Assembly: GCA_016187515.1 (NCBI GenBank)
Contig: JACPJN010000005.1
Coordinates: forward strand, 1 to 56,390
Reading direction: 5' to 3'
Length of the DNA stretch: 56,390 bases
Source of the DNA: Candidatus Uhrbacteria bacterium
GTDB taxonomy: Bacteria; Patescibacteriota; Patescibacteriia; GWA2-47-26
Of the stretch, positions 7,065 to 14,565 are shown in pieces. The notes under the pieces are model-generated. The model was not told where the DNA came from and made no database searches. It worked only from the letters and a program-made list of their open reading frames with translations. The first letter of the stretch is position 1; the number at the start of each line of letters is the position of its first letter. The position numbers and the translations under genes were made by a program.

Positions 7065-7325
7065 ATGGCCTGTCCATGGTGCAAACAAGCTAACTGTGAC
7101 GGCCCGGAACGTGCCGGACCGTATTGCTGTGAATATGCCAAAGCATGCCGTAGGCGTCCTAGTCCGCCCCATCCGGACGTCGTGTTTCAGATGATCAGAG
7201 GCCGCGTGAGACCCCCGGCACTGGTGCGGATGAGGAAGGGGATATCCGTGCGCGGAGCCGCGTCTTCGCGAAAGAGGGCCGCGGATCAAAATCGTGGAGG
7301 ACCGCGTTCCAAACGCCCCGTTTAA
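7065..7325 (+). CDS. Small Cys-rich basic protein, 86 aa
   Basis: A strong GAAGGAGG ribosome-binding site 8 bases before ATG supports this reading frame, which starts 15 bases after enolase. The N-terminus holds a dense cysteine cluster (CPWCKQANC, then CC and C), suggesting a small zinc- or metal-binding knuckle. The C-terminus is low-complexity and very basic (RKRAADQNRGGPRSKRP), as in proteins that bind nucleic acid. I know no family. The 3' end overlaps the region from which gpmI is transcribed. Confidence 0.5.
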   Translation: MACPWCKQANCDGPERAGPYCCEYAKACRRRPSPPHPDVVFQMIRGRVRPPALVRMRKGISVRGAASSRKRAADQNRGGPRSKRPV

Positions 7326-7389
7326 GGTCAGCTGCGCTTACGGCAGATTACCTTTTGCGGGGTACCTTCTTTTTTGGCACGCTTTCTGT

Positions 7390-7395
7390 TATACT
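7390..7395 (+). promoter_or_regulatory. -10 box of gpmI, near-leaderless
   Basis: TATACT lies 9 bases before the gpmI ATG, so transcription would start within a few bases of the start codon. No convincing -35 is seen. No Shine-Dalgarno is present, consistent with a leaderless or nearly leaderless mRNA. Confidence 0.5.
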
Positions 7396-7404
7396 ATCTC
7401 AAAT

Positions 7405-9003
7405 ATGTCCACACGGCTAAAACCAGTGGTACTCATGATCCTTGACGGATTTGGCATAGCGCCGCCGGGAAACGGCAATGCCATCACGCGCGCCAAGCTG
7501 CCGGTCTATAATCGGTTGATTAGAACGTATCCGGCAGTTACGTTGCGGGCTTCCGGCGATGAAGTCGGCCTTTCTTGGGGAGAGATGGGCAATTCGGAAG
7601 TGGGGCACTTAACCATCGGCGCGGGACGGGTGTTTTATCAGACCCTGCCGCGGATTAATAAATCAATTGAGTCCGGAGATTTTTTCAAAAACGAGGCCTT
7701 TGGGAGAGCAATCCGGCAGGTGAAAAAAGAGGGCGCGACCCTGCACCTTATTGGGCTGGTTTCTCCCGGAGGCGTGCATAGCCATCAGGATCATCTTTAT
7801 AAATTGCTGGAGCTGGCCAAGAAAGAAAAAGTTAAAAATGTCGCGGTGCACGCGATTCTGGACGGACGCGATACGATCCGCGATACCGGAGCGCAATTTA
7901 TCGAAGCCCTGCGGAAAAAGATGAAAGAATTTAAAATTGGAGTGATTGCCTCGATCTCCGGCCGGTATTTTGCCATGGATCGCGACAATCGCTGGGATCG
8001 CACGGGCAAAGCGTATCGGGCGATGGTCGGGAACGGGGAGCGGGGAACGGGGAACGTAGCAACGGCGGAAGATCCCAAAAAAGCGATAGAGCAATCGTAT
8101 AAGGAAAAAGTTTATGATGAGGAATTTGTGCCGACCGTGATTGTGGAAAAAGATAAACCAGTTGCGCCGATTTCCGGAAGCGACGCGGTGATCTTTTTTA
8201 ATTTTCGCGAAGATCGGATGCGGCAGCTGGTTAAGGCCTTCGCGCTTCCCACTTTTGATAAATTCGATCGCGGAGCTTTTCCTAAAGATGCGCTTTTCGT
8301 CACGGTAACCGAATACGAAAAGGATTTGCCGGTTATTGTGGCGTTTCCGCCCGAGATTATTACGACCTGCCTTGCCAAATTGATTAGCGACGCGAAACTC
8401 AAGCAGTTTCATATTGCCGAGACGGAAAAGTACGCGCATGTCACTTTTTTCTTCAATGGCATGACCGAAGCGGCGTTTTCGGGAGAGGATCGCGAGATTA
8501 TTCCCTCGCCAAAGGTGGCCGCTTATGATAAAAAACCGGAGATGTCCGCTAAAGCCGTCGCGGACCGAGTGATCAAAGAGATTCAAAGCGGCAAGCCCGA
8601 TTTTATCGCGCTTAATTTTGCCAATCCGGATATGGTCGCGCATACCGGAGATCTTAAGGCGACGATCGCGGGATTGGAAGCCGTGGACGCGGAAGTGGGC
8701 CGGATTGTTGAGGCGACGCTCGCGAAAGGGGGGATGGCCTTGCTTACCGCCGATCACGGTAACGCGGAAGAGCTCGTTAATTTGCAAACCGGCAAAATGG
8801 ATAAAGAACATTCGACGAATCCGGTACCTTGCGTAGTTATCGGCGCTGCTTACGAGGGCCAAGGCGGGCCGCAAATCGAGGCGGTCGGAGGCGATCTGTC
8901 GCTGCTCCAGCCGGTGGGCACGCTCTCGGACGTGGCGCCCACCGTGCTTAAACTGATGGGACTCAAAAAACCGAGGGAAATGACGGGAGTGCCGCTTGTT
9001 TGA
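7405..9003 (+). CDS. gpmI: 2,3-bisphosphoglycerate-independent phosphoglycerate mutase
   Basis: This enzyme interconverts 3- and 2-phosphoglycerate through a phosphoserine intermediate with two divalent metals. The ORF-track start is too early; ATG 7405 (MSTRLKPVVLMILDGFG) matches the family start. Motifs: LMILDGFGI, GNSEVGHLTIGAG (catalytic Ser), HAILDGRDT, GRYFAMDRDNRWDR, FFNFREDRMRQL, EKYAHVTFFFNG, MVAHTGD, TADHGN and EHSTNPVP. At 532 aa it is slightly longer than usual. A GGGAACGGGGAGC tandem encodes GNGERGTGN in frame just after the RWDRT region. It stands apart from the eno transcript, with its own -10 box. Confidence 0.93.
   Translation: MSTRLKPVVLMILDGFGIAPPGNGNAITRAKLPVYNRLIRTYPAVTLRASGDEVGLSWGEMGNSEVGHLTIGAGRVFYQTLPRINKSIESGDFFKNEAFGRAIRQVKKEGATLHLIGLVSPGGVHSHQDHLYKLLELAKKEKVKNVAVHAILDGRDTIRDTGAQFIEALRKKMKEFKIGVIASISGRYFAMDRDNRWDRTGKAYRAMVGNGERGTGNVATAEDPKKAIEQSYKEKVYDEEFVPTVIVEKDKPVAPISGSDAVIFFNFREDRMRQLVKAFALPTFDKFDRGAFPKDALFVTVTEYEKDLPVIVAFPPEIITTCLAKLISDAKLKQFHIAETEKYAHVTFFFNGMTEAAFSGEDREIIPSPKVAAYDKKPEMSAKAVADRVIKEIQSGKPDFIALNFANPDMVAHTGDLKATIAGLEAVDAEVGRIVEATLAKGGMALLTADHGNAEELVNLQTGKMDKEHSTNPVPCVVIGAAYEGQGGPQIEAVGGDLSLLQPVGTLSDVAPTVLKLMGLKKPREMTGVPLV
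8028..8058 (+). repeat. In-frame GGGAACGG tandem in gpmI
   Basis: GGGAACGGGGAGCGGGGAAC and a further GGGGAACG are read as GNGERGTGN. No frame shift results. Confidence 0.6.
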
Positions 9004-9008
9004 GTGAA

Positions 9009-9084
9009 GTAAATCAGGTGAATCAAGTAAATTAAGTAAATCAAGCCCGTGATTTACCTGTCTTGCCTGATTTACTTGATTTAC
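9009..9084. repeat. Inverted AAATCAAGT repeats between gpmI and fpg
   Basis: Tandem GTAAATCA-type units on the left and their reverse complements (TGATTTAC) on the right surround CCCGTG. They form a long imperfect hairpin that fills the whole gpmI-fpg gap and could attenuate or terminate transcription. Confidence 0.7.
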
Positions 9085-9093
9085 CCAAAACCC

Positions 9094-10020
9094 ATGCCTG
9101 AACTGCCTGAAGTTGAAACCATCCGCCGCCAGCTGCAAAAAAACATGGTCGGCAAGACAATCAAAGTGGTGGAGGTGCAATATCCCAAGGTCGTGCACGG
9201 AATGAGCACGGCTGATTTTGTGCGCGCAATGCACGGGCGTAAAGTGCGCGAGGTTGGACGGCAGGGGAAGTTGATTTTGATACGACTGGAAGGAAACGAG
9301 ACGCTGGTAGTGCATTTGAAAATGACGGGCAGATTGCTATTGCAATCTGCCCGTCATCCTGAGCCCCGACGCGATAGTCGGGGCGAAGGATCCCTATACC
9401 ATGGCATGAGTAAGAGATTGCCACGCTCACTGCGTTCGCTCGCAATGACGGACTATAGCGTCAATAAATCCACTGAAGTCATCTTCACCTTCACCAATGG
9501 CTCAATCCTCCGCTACGACGACCTGCGTCGGTTTGGGTATATGAAAGTAGTACCGACTTCCGAGGAGGCGAAAGTTGTGCAGAAAGAACAGCTTGGAATT
9601 GATTTTTTTGACCGCGTCCTTACCGTGCAGAAGTTTAAAGAGTTAATTCGCGCGCGCGGCGGCTCGCAGATTAAGCCGTTGCTTTTGGATCAATCCTTAA
9701 TTGCGGGCGTGGGTAATATCTATGCCCAAGAGGCCTGTTTTATGGCAAAGATTCATCCCCTGCGCAAAGTCAGCAGTTTGAACGATGCTGAACTTAATGC
9801 GCTTTATCGCGCCTTGCAGACTATCATGAAAAAAGCAATTGTCTATGGCGGAACCACGGCAGATGATTATCGCGATGCTTACGGAAAAGAAGGAAAATTC
9901 GCCGTGCATCTTAAAGTATATGGGCGTCAGGGCAAACCCTGTTTGCGTTGTAAAGGCAAGCTTATCAAAAGCAGTATTGGAGGCAGAGGCACAGTATTTT
10001 GCCCGAAGTGCCAGAAATAA
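9094..10020 (+). CDS. mutM: Formamidopyrimidine-DNA glycosylase (Fpg/MutM)
   Basis: This base-excision repair enzyme removes 8-oxoguanine and nicks the abasic site. ATG 9094 gives the obligatory PELPEVET start, where Pro2 is the catalytic nucleophile and Glu3 is essential. HLKMTGRL, LRYDDLRRFGYM, the H2TH segment (LLLDQSLIAGVGNIYAQEAC) and the zinc finger (CLRCKGKL...VFCPKC) are all present. The protein has 308 aa versus about 270-275 for typical Fpg. The excess is a palindromic repeat translated in frame between MTGRLL and VIFTFTNG (about 40 residues). That site is normally a short loop, so function is probably kept. Confidence 0.93.
   Translation: MPELPEVETIRRQLQKNMVGKTIKVVEVQYPKVVHGMSTADFVRAMHGRKVREVGRQGKLILIRLEGNETLVVHLKMTGRLLLQSARHPEPRRDSRGEGSLYHGMSKRLPRSLRSLAMTDYSVNKSTEVIFTFTNGSILRYDDLRRFGYMKVVPTSEEAKVVQKEQLGIDFFDRVLTVQKFKELIRARGGSQIKPLLLDQSLIAGVGNIYAQEACFMAKIHPLRKVSSLNDAELNALYRALQTIMKKAIVYGGTTADDYRDAYGKEGKFAVHLKVYGRQGKPCLRCKGKLIKSSIGGRGTVFCPKCQK
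9324..9452 (+). repeat. In-frame palindromic element in fpg
   Basis: A 14-bp-arm hairpin (GACGGGCAGATTGC and its complement, loop TATT) is followed by a CGTCATCCTGAGCCCCGACG...CGCAATGACGG unit. Together they encode about 40 Arg/Ser-rich residues absent from ordinary Fpg. Confidence 0.8.
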
Positions 10021-10040
10021 GCTATTTCCAGGTAAAACAC

Positions 10041-10069
10041 TTGACAAAGTGGGCTTTCTGTGGTATACT
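10041..10069 (+). promoter_or_regulatory. Strong consensus promoter
   Basis: TTGACA (10041-10046), a 17-base spacer ending TGTGG, and TATACT (10064-10069). It drives the long structured leader and the 303-aa membrane protein. Confidence 0.85.
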
Positions 10070-10139
10070 GCATTGTTCTTTGATAATGGGATTTATAGCG
10101 AAATAGGCGAGTGAAGCGCAAGGTGTCTTTCGTCTTTTT

Positions 10140-10162
10140 CCTCCCCTTAGGTTAAGGGGAGG
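10140..10162. repeat. CCTCCCCTTAGG hairpin repeat
   Basis: CCTCCCCTTA and TAAGGGGAGG are inverted around G. The CTTAAG-type repeat also occurs at 10205, 11411, 12125 and 18143. Confidence 0.6.
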
Positions 10163-10204
10163 TAGGAGGGGTTACGAGTCATGCACGGCTCATAACTCAC
10201 CCTA

Positions 10205-10227
10205 CCCTCTCTTAACTTAAGAGAGGG
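10205..10227. repeat. CCCTCTCTTAAC hairpin repeat
   Basis: CCCTCTCTTAA and TTAAGAGAGGG form a 23-base inverted repeat of the same class as the one at 10140. Confidence 0.6.
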
Positions 10228-10378
10228 AATACGATTGGACATCGCGCGCTTCACTCGATTCTCTGGGTGCGCTAAAGGGAATCCCATGCCGGGAAACCCA
10301 AGGTCATGCGACCGTTGCGACTAGGCCTGGAGATCAACTCCTGTCCCGACGTAAAGTCGGGAACAAGGGGAGGGACCG

Positions 10379-11290
10379 ATGGAAGATTCGCAGACGAACG
10401 GAAAGAAGTGGTACATGCGGGCGTGGGCGCATCTCACGCGCAAGGTGCAGGGCAGTGCGGTCAGCTGGCAGGTGTGGGGACTGATCGTCTTCACGCTCAT
10501 GCTCACGGCGTTCGCGCTGTGGGTGCTCCCCACCGTGTACGCCATGACTCACCCGATCTTCGCGTGGGTGATGGTGGCGTGCGGGGCCGGCGTGTTCGTG
10601 CGCTTTGTGCGGATGATCGGGCATAAGCGGCCGGAGCGCTGGTCGTTCGCGATCAGAAGCGTGTGGCGTCCGGGAATTTGGCATATGGTGTGCAACAATG
10701 ACACGAAGCGCTCTCATTACACATGGCGGCGCTTCCTCCTTGCCAACCTGCTCATCTTCGGGGCGCTCCCGACGGTGTGGGCCGCGAGCCAGGTGTGGGC
10801 GTGGTTTGGCCCCCAGATCCCCCCGATCTCCTGGCCGGACGTTTTGGCAGACCTTCTCCTTTCCGTGCTTGCAATCGGCGGCGTAGTGTTCGTTCTATTC
10901 TTGGCGTGGAAGGGGATCGAGTGGGTCAAGGACACCGTCGGCCTGCGCAGACCGTACGAGGACAAGCTTCGGGAATTCCGGAACGCCATTGACGGGTGGA
11001 AGAGTGCACTCGAAGAACGCGATGCGACCATCAAGAAGCTGCGCGCCGCAGGGGCCGATGCGCTCGACGCGATTGCCATGGCGATGGTCCAGATCGAGGA
11101 GGAAAAGGGCGCGCGCAGCAAGGACGCGCAGATCGTCGCAGCAGTGGTAGCCAAGCACAAGCTCAAGGAGGCACTGATTCGCCTCGTTCCCGAGGAGAGT
11201 GGACGCAAGGGTGTCATCGGCCGAGCGTACGCGAACTTGCATCCGGAGCTTGCGGAAGCCCCGGCCCAGACCGACGTGCCCGCGGCGTAG
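10379..11290 (+). CDS. Hypothetical membrane protein with C-terminal coiled coil, 303 aa
   Basis: I do not recognise a family. The N-terminal half contains four hydrophobic segments (about 31-53, 57-76, 117-138 and 155-181). A charged helical region with coiled-coil character follows (about 195-255, EERDATIKKLRAAGADALDA). The C-terminus is Pro/Ala-rich. Start ATG 10379 follows a GGGGAGG ribosome-binding site. The gene has its own consensus promoter, a 300-nt leader and a terminator. Base composition is clearly richer in GC than the neighbouring fpg and glycosyltransferase genes, as for the other single-gene accessory units here. Confidence 0.72.
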   Translation: MEDSQTNGKKWYMRAWAHLTRKVQGSAVSWQVWGLIVFTLMLTAFALWVLPTVYAMTHPIFAWVMVACGAGVFVRFVRMIGHKRPERWSFAIRSVWRPGIWHMVCNNDTKRSHYTWRRFLLANLLIFGALPTVWAASQVWAWFGPQIPPISWPDVLADLLLSVLAIGGVVFVLFLAWKGIEWVKDTVGLRRPYEDKLREFRNAIDGWKSALEERDATIKKLRAAGADALDAIAMAMVQIEEEKGARSKDAQIVAAVVAKHKLKEALIRLVPEESGRKGVIGRAYANLHPELAEAPAQTDVPAA

Positions 11291-11309
11291 AAAAATCCCA
11301 TTCGGGTTG

Positions 11310-11354
11310 TACCCCGCCCAGTGCGCAAGCGCTGTGGCGGGGTTGATTTTTTTT
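11310..11354 (+). terminator. Rho-independent terminator
   Basis: ACCCCGCC pairs with GGCGGGGT around an inner AGCGC-type hairpin, followed by a run of T residues. Confidence 0.85.
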
Positions 11355-11410
11355 ATTGGGCGGGGTAAGGTGGGGGAATAATTGTGTGGGCGGAGAATGA
11401 CCCCTCCTAT

Positions 11411-11431
11411 CCTCCCCTTGAAAAGGGGAGG
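11411..11431. repeat. CCTCCCCTTGAAAAGGGGAGG hairpin
   Basis: A perfect 8-bp stem (CCTCCCCT/AGGGGAGG) lies directly before the glycosyltransferase start. Its right arm carries GGGGAGG about 16 bases from the ATG and could act as a sequestered ribosome-binding site. Confidence 0.55.
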
Positions 11432-11446
11432 AAATTGAAAGACAAT

Positions 11447-12598
11447 ATGCCGATATTGGGAATTGACGCTTCGCGGGCGGTGAAAAAGGAGAAAACTGGG
11501 GTGGAGTGGTATTCTTGGCATTTGCTTCAGGCCATGCAGAAACTAGCACCTCCCGATTGGCGGGTTCGTCTTTATGTTCCAGAGGAAATTGGAAATTGGA
11601 AATTAGAAATTAGAAATTGGCAGTGGCGCGTGCTCAAGTGGATCGGGCGGGGGTGGACGCAGGGACGGCTCTCGCTGGAGATGATGAAAAGCCCGCCGGA
11701 TATATTGTTCGTGCCATCGCATACGATTCCGTTGGTGCATCCCGAGCGCACTGTAACTACTGTGCATGATGTGGTGTTCGCGCGACATCCGGAATTATAT
11801 GATCCTAAGGACTTGAAAGCGCAAAAGCGCGGACTGGATTTTGCTTTGAAGTTTGCCAGAAAAATTATTGTGCCGAGCAAGGCAACGCGGGAGGAGGTGG
11901 TGCGGGCAGGGGCGAGAGAGGAGCAGGTGGTAGTGGTGCCGCATGGAGTTGGTGTTGGTGATTGGGGATTAGTTAATTCGTTAATTCAAAACGAATCGTC
12001 TAATCAACCAATTAACCAATCAACCAATCAACGATACATTCTCTTCATCGGCCGCATTGAAAAAAAGAAAAATGTGCTGGGGTTGGTGCAGGCGTTTCGA
12101 CGGTTGATGCATAACGCCCCCCAACCCCCTCTTACCTTAAGAGGGGGAGACGAATTGAAGCTCGTGCTTGCCGGTTCGCTTGGCTACGGGGCAGAAGACG
12201 TACTCCAGGCCATCAAAACTTTCAAACTTGAGGACCGCGTGATACACTTAGGGTATGTGGAGCGCGCGCAGTATCAGACACTGCTAAAGAACGCCGCGCT
12301 CCTGGCATCCCCTTCTTTTGGCGAAGGATTTGGATTTCCGGTTTTGGAAGCCATGGCGGCCGGCGTGCCGGTGGTCTGTGCTGACTTGCCGGTGCTTCAC
12401 GAGGTTGGCGGCAACGCGGCGCAGTATGTTAATCCGCGCGATCCGGAAGATATCGCGCGCGGCATTGAAGGCGTGCTTCAAAATGAAATGCTGCAATCGG
12501 AAATGATCAAGCGGGGGAAGGAAATTGCGGCGGAATTTACCTGGGAAAAGACCGCGCGAGAAACTTGGAATGTGCTATGCAATATAGCTGGCCGCTGA
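11447..12598 (+). CDS. Glycosyltransferase family 4-like protein
   Basis: This is a predicted GT-B retaining glycosyltransferase that uses a nucleotide sugar to extend a cell-surface glycan. ATG 11447 (MPILGIDASRAV) is chosen over the upstream frame start. The N-terminal domain has GIDASRA, TGVEWYS and VTTVHDVVFARHPE. The C-terminal domain has LFIGRIEKKKN, the donor-binding PSFGEGFGFPVLEAMAAGVP with its EX7E-type glutamates, and VVCADLPVLHEV. Three repeat units are inserted in frame: AAATTGGAAATTAG tandems, an AATCAACCAATTAACC stretch, and a CCCCTCTTACC/TTAAGAGGGG hairpin. The 3' end overlaps holB by 22 bases, indicating coupled expression. Confidence 0.85.
   Translation: MPILGIDASRAVKKEKTGVEWYSWHLLQAMQKLAPPDWRVRLYVPEEIGNWKLEIRNWQWRVLKWIGRGWTQGRLSLEMMKSPPDILFVPSHTIPLVHPERTVTTVHDVVFARHPELYDPKDLKAQKRGLDFALKFARKIIVPSKATREEVVRAGAREEQVVVVPHGVGVGDWGLVNSLIQNESSNQPINQSTNQRYILFIGRIEKKKNVLGLVQAFRRLMHNAPQPPLTLRGGDELKLVLAGSLGYGAEDVLQAIKTFKLEDRVIHLGYVERAQYQTLLKNAALLASPSFGEGFGFPVLEAMAAGVPVVCADLPVLHEVGGNAAQYVNPRDPEDIARGIEGVLQNEMLQSEMIKRGKEIAAEFTWEKTARETWNVLCNIAGR
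11585..11620 (+). repeat. In-frame AAATTGG/AAATTAG tandem in glycosyltransferase
   Basis: Five 7-base units (GAAATTGGAAATTAG pattern) are read as IGNWKLEIRNW. Confidence 0.7.
11955..12032 (+). repeat. In-frame TAATTC/AACCAATC repeats in glycosyltransferase
   Basis: GTTAATTCGTTAATTC is followed by AACCAATTAACCAATCAACC, read as NSLIQNESSNQPINQSTNQ, just before the conserved LFIGRIEKKKN strand. Confidence 0.7.
12115..12149 (+). repeat. In-frame CCCCTCTTACC/TTAAGAGGGG hairpin in glycosyltransferase
   Basis: The 23-base inverted repeat (12125-12147) is read as APQPPLTLRGGDE. An almost identical copy occurs outside genes at 18143-18168. Confidence 0.75.
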
Positions 12599-13488
12599 TT
12601 GGTCACCAGAATGTCAGAAATTATTTTACTAAGGCATTTTCCGCCGGCCGGATTCACCATGCTTATTTATTTCAAGGGCCGAGTCAGGTGGGTAAGGATA
12701 CTTTTGCGCGGATGTTAGTAAATACTCTGCTTTGTAAAGACGAGCAGGTCCGGCCTTGCGGAAAATGTCAGGGGTGTCAAGCATTCGCGCGCGGGGCGCA
12801 TCCGGACGTGCTGACGCTTGTTCGCGGGGAGGATGCCTCAATTGGCGTGGAAAAGGCGCGCGAGTTTATTGCGAGTATTTCCTTAAAGCCCTTGCTTGGC
12901 GCGTGGAGAATTGGTATGATAGAGGGAGCCGCGCAGCTTACCAAAGAAGCCGCCAGCGCGCTCCTTAAAACCCTGGAAGAGCCCCCTTTACGCGTAGTTC
13001 TTTTTCTCGTCAGCGCGGTTGAACTGCTGCCGACCATCACTTCGCGCTGTCAACGCATCAGATTCGGGTTTGTCCCCGCCCAAGACATTGCCGAATATTT
13101 AGCGGCAAATTCCGCGGCGTTTACGGGTACCGGATATCGGGAAGTTGCGCAGCTTGCCGCTGGGCGCCCGGGTCGGGCCATTGAACTTACGCAGCCGGCC
13201 GCGTATGAAACGCGGATGCGGGAACTTACCGAGGTGGATGGGCTTCTTGACCAGAGTGAGGCGGCGCGGATTGTCTTTGCGGTGGCGCGGTTTGGAGGAA
13301 AGGGCGATCTTGCCGAAAAGCGCGAGGCATGCTTGGAGTTTATCGAGGTGCTGCAGTATGCTTTGCGGAAGCGCCTGCGCCTGGATAAAGGATTTGTTTC
13401 GCTGCTGAAAAACACTTTTAAAGCCGAGGCATATCTCCAGGCCAATGTTGATCCCAAACTCGTAATGGAATGTTTACTTTTTTCATAA
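12577..13488 (+). CDS. holB: DNA polymerase III delta' subunit
   Basis: This clamp-loader subunit is an AAA+ protein of the replisome. The start ATG 12577 (MQYSWPLIGHQNV) matches the usual W..iiGq..v opening; the ORF-track start is four codons earlier. The Walker A-like GPSQVGKDTFA (about 32-42), the zinc module CGKCQGCQAFARGAHPDV, EASALLKTLEEPP and the sensor-1 region ending TSRCQRIRF (SRC motif) are visible. Length (303 aa) is normal. delta' is generally ATPase-inactive and its P-loop is degenerate here too. It overlaps the end of the glycosyltransferase and is followed 13 bases later by a lipoprotein gene. Confidence 0.88.
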   Translation: MQYSWPLIGHQNVRNYFTKAFSAGRIHHAYLFQGPSQVGKDTFARMLVNTLLCKDEQVRPCGKCQGCQAFARGAHPDVLTLVRGEDASIGVEKAREFIASISLKPLLGAWRIGMIEGAAQLTKEAASALLKTLEEPPLRVVLFLVSAVELLPTITSRCQRIRFGFVPAQDIAEYLAANSAAFTGTGYREVAQLAAGRPGRAIELTQPAAYETRMRELTEVDGLLDQSEAARIVFAVARFGGKGDLAEKREACLEFIEVLQYALRKRLRLDKGFVSLLKNTFKAEAYLQANVDPKLVMECLLFS

Positions 13489-13501
13489 TCCCTAATCGCC
13501 T

Positions 13502-14560
13502 ATGACCAACTCACTAAATAAAATTATTGTCGCCTTTGGCGCGCTGATGCTTTTTGGAGCCGGCTGCATCAGTATAAGCAGCGGACCCGCGGGCAATGAT
13601 GGGGGGGTATTTAAATCCACGACGTTCGGACGAGAATGGGCGCCGAAGGTTACCCTGGTTACCTCGGCCGGACTAAAAAATTTTGGCGGAGCGAACATTA
13701 TTACTTTCGCGGTTGATCCGCAAGATCATCGCGCGATTTACGCCGGATCCGATCTTTCCGGCATGTTTTACACTTATGACGGGGGGGAGACCTGGCAGCA
13801 GCCCCAGGCCTTGACCCACGGATATGTTTCCGCGATCGCGATTGATCCGAAAAATAAGTGTATAACGTATGCGGCGGTTGATAATCGGATACTTAAGTCA
13901 GTGGATTGCAACCGCACGTTTTCCGAAATTTATCGGGAGGTTAGGGCGGAAAATACTTTAACGGCCTTTGTGATTGATCCTCGCGATTCCGCTAATCTTT
14001 ATGCCGGAACCGTGCGCGGAACGCTGCTTAAAAGCAATGACGCCGGTCGGACTTGGATTCTGGAGCATACTTTTCCGGGGCGGCGGATAGTGAGCATCGT
14101 AATTGATCCGCGCGCCTCGGCCGTGCGCTATGTCGCGCTGACGGGCAAGGGGGTATGGAAAACGACCGATGGCGGAAGCACTTTCAAAGAGCTTAGCGAG
14201 CCGCTAAAATCCTTCACCCGCGCGTTTGACGTGCGCTACTTGATCTCCGCGCGCAGCGCTTCCGGACATTTATTGCTCGCGACTCGCAATAGCATCTTGC
14301 GCACCGTGGACGGCGGCGAGCATTTTGAGGCGTTGCCGCTGGTTAGTCCCGGGGATGTCGATATTCTATCGATCGGTATGGATTTGAATAATCCGGACGC
14401 GGTATATTATGGAACCTCGACGACGTTTTATATTTCCGGAGATGGCGGTAAGGGCTGGTCAACAAAAAAGCTCCCTTCGACGCGCGCCGCCACCGCCCTG
14501 ATTGTTGATCCGGAAGAGCCGAACAATCTTTATCTCGGGGTGACCAAGATTAAACGCTGA
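13502..14560 (+). CDS. Lipoprotein with BNR/sortilin-like beta-propeller
   Basis: The N-terminus is a lipoprotein signal with lipobox LFGAGC (Cys at about 21), so the protein should be anchored outside the membrane. The rest consists of repeated blades with Asp-box-like motifs: YDGGETW, SNDAGRTW, TTDGGSTF, TVDGGEHF and SGDGGKGW. Each is accompanied by a D-P strand (FAVDPQDHR, IAIDPKNK, FVIDPRDS). This is the pattern of BNR/VPS10 or Ycf48-like propellers. Ligand and partners are unknown. It lies between holB and frr with short gaps (13 and 5 bases) and is probably cotranscribed with them. Confidence 0.8.
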   Translation: MTNSLNKIIVAFGALMLFGAGCISISSGPAGNDGGVFKSTTFGREWAPKVTLVTSAGLKNFGGANIITFAVDPQDHRAIYAGSDLSGMFYTYDGGETWQQPQALTHGYVSAIAIDPKNKCITYAAVDNRILKSVDCNRTFSEIYREVRAENTLTAFVIDPRDSANLYAGTVRGTLLKSNDAGRTWILEHTFPGRRIVSIVIDPRASAVRYVALTGKGVWKTTDGGSTFKELSEPLKSFTRAFDVRYLISARSASGHLLLATRNSILRTVDGGEHFEALPLVSPGDVDILSIGMDLNNPDAVYYGTSTTFYISGDGGKGWSTKKLPSTRAATALIVDPEEPNNLYLGVTKIKR

Positions 14561-14565
14561 TTTTT

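Larger units (their letters stand above)
10070..10378 (+). promoter_or_regulatory. Long structured 5' leader (about 300 nt)
   Basis: The stretch has no gene. It opens with a boxA-like TTGTTCTTTGATAAT (10073-10087). CGAGTGAAGCGC (about 10109-10120) can pair with GCGCTTCACTCG (about 10247-10258), enclosing two short hairpins (10140-10162 and 10205-10227) of the CTTAAG repeat class. The region then holds GGGAAACCC-type and GTCCCGAC/GTCGGGA hairpins, the latter ending near the GGGGAGG ribosome-binding site. I could not match it to a known riboswitch, 6S, SRP or tmRNA pattern. Confidence 0.55.

Noticed and set aside
7663-9315. 550-aa ORF antisense to gpmI
   Set aside because: It mirrors the gpmI frame, has no ribosome-binding site or recognisable motif, and its composition follows from codon bias on the other strand.
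10070-10378. 6S RNA, SRP RNA or tmRNA in the long leader
   Set aside because: None of the diagnostic sequences (SRP GGAAG/AGCA tetraloop helix, tmRNA TTCGAATCC end with tag ORF) could be found.
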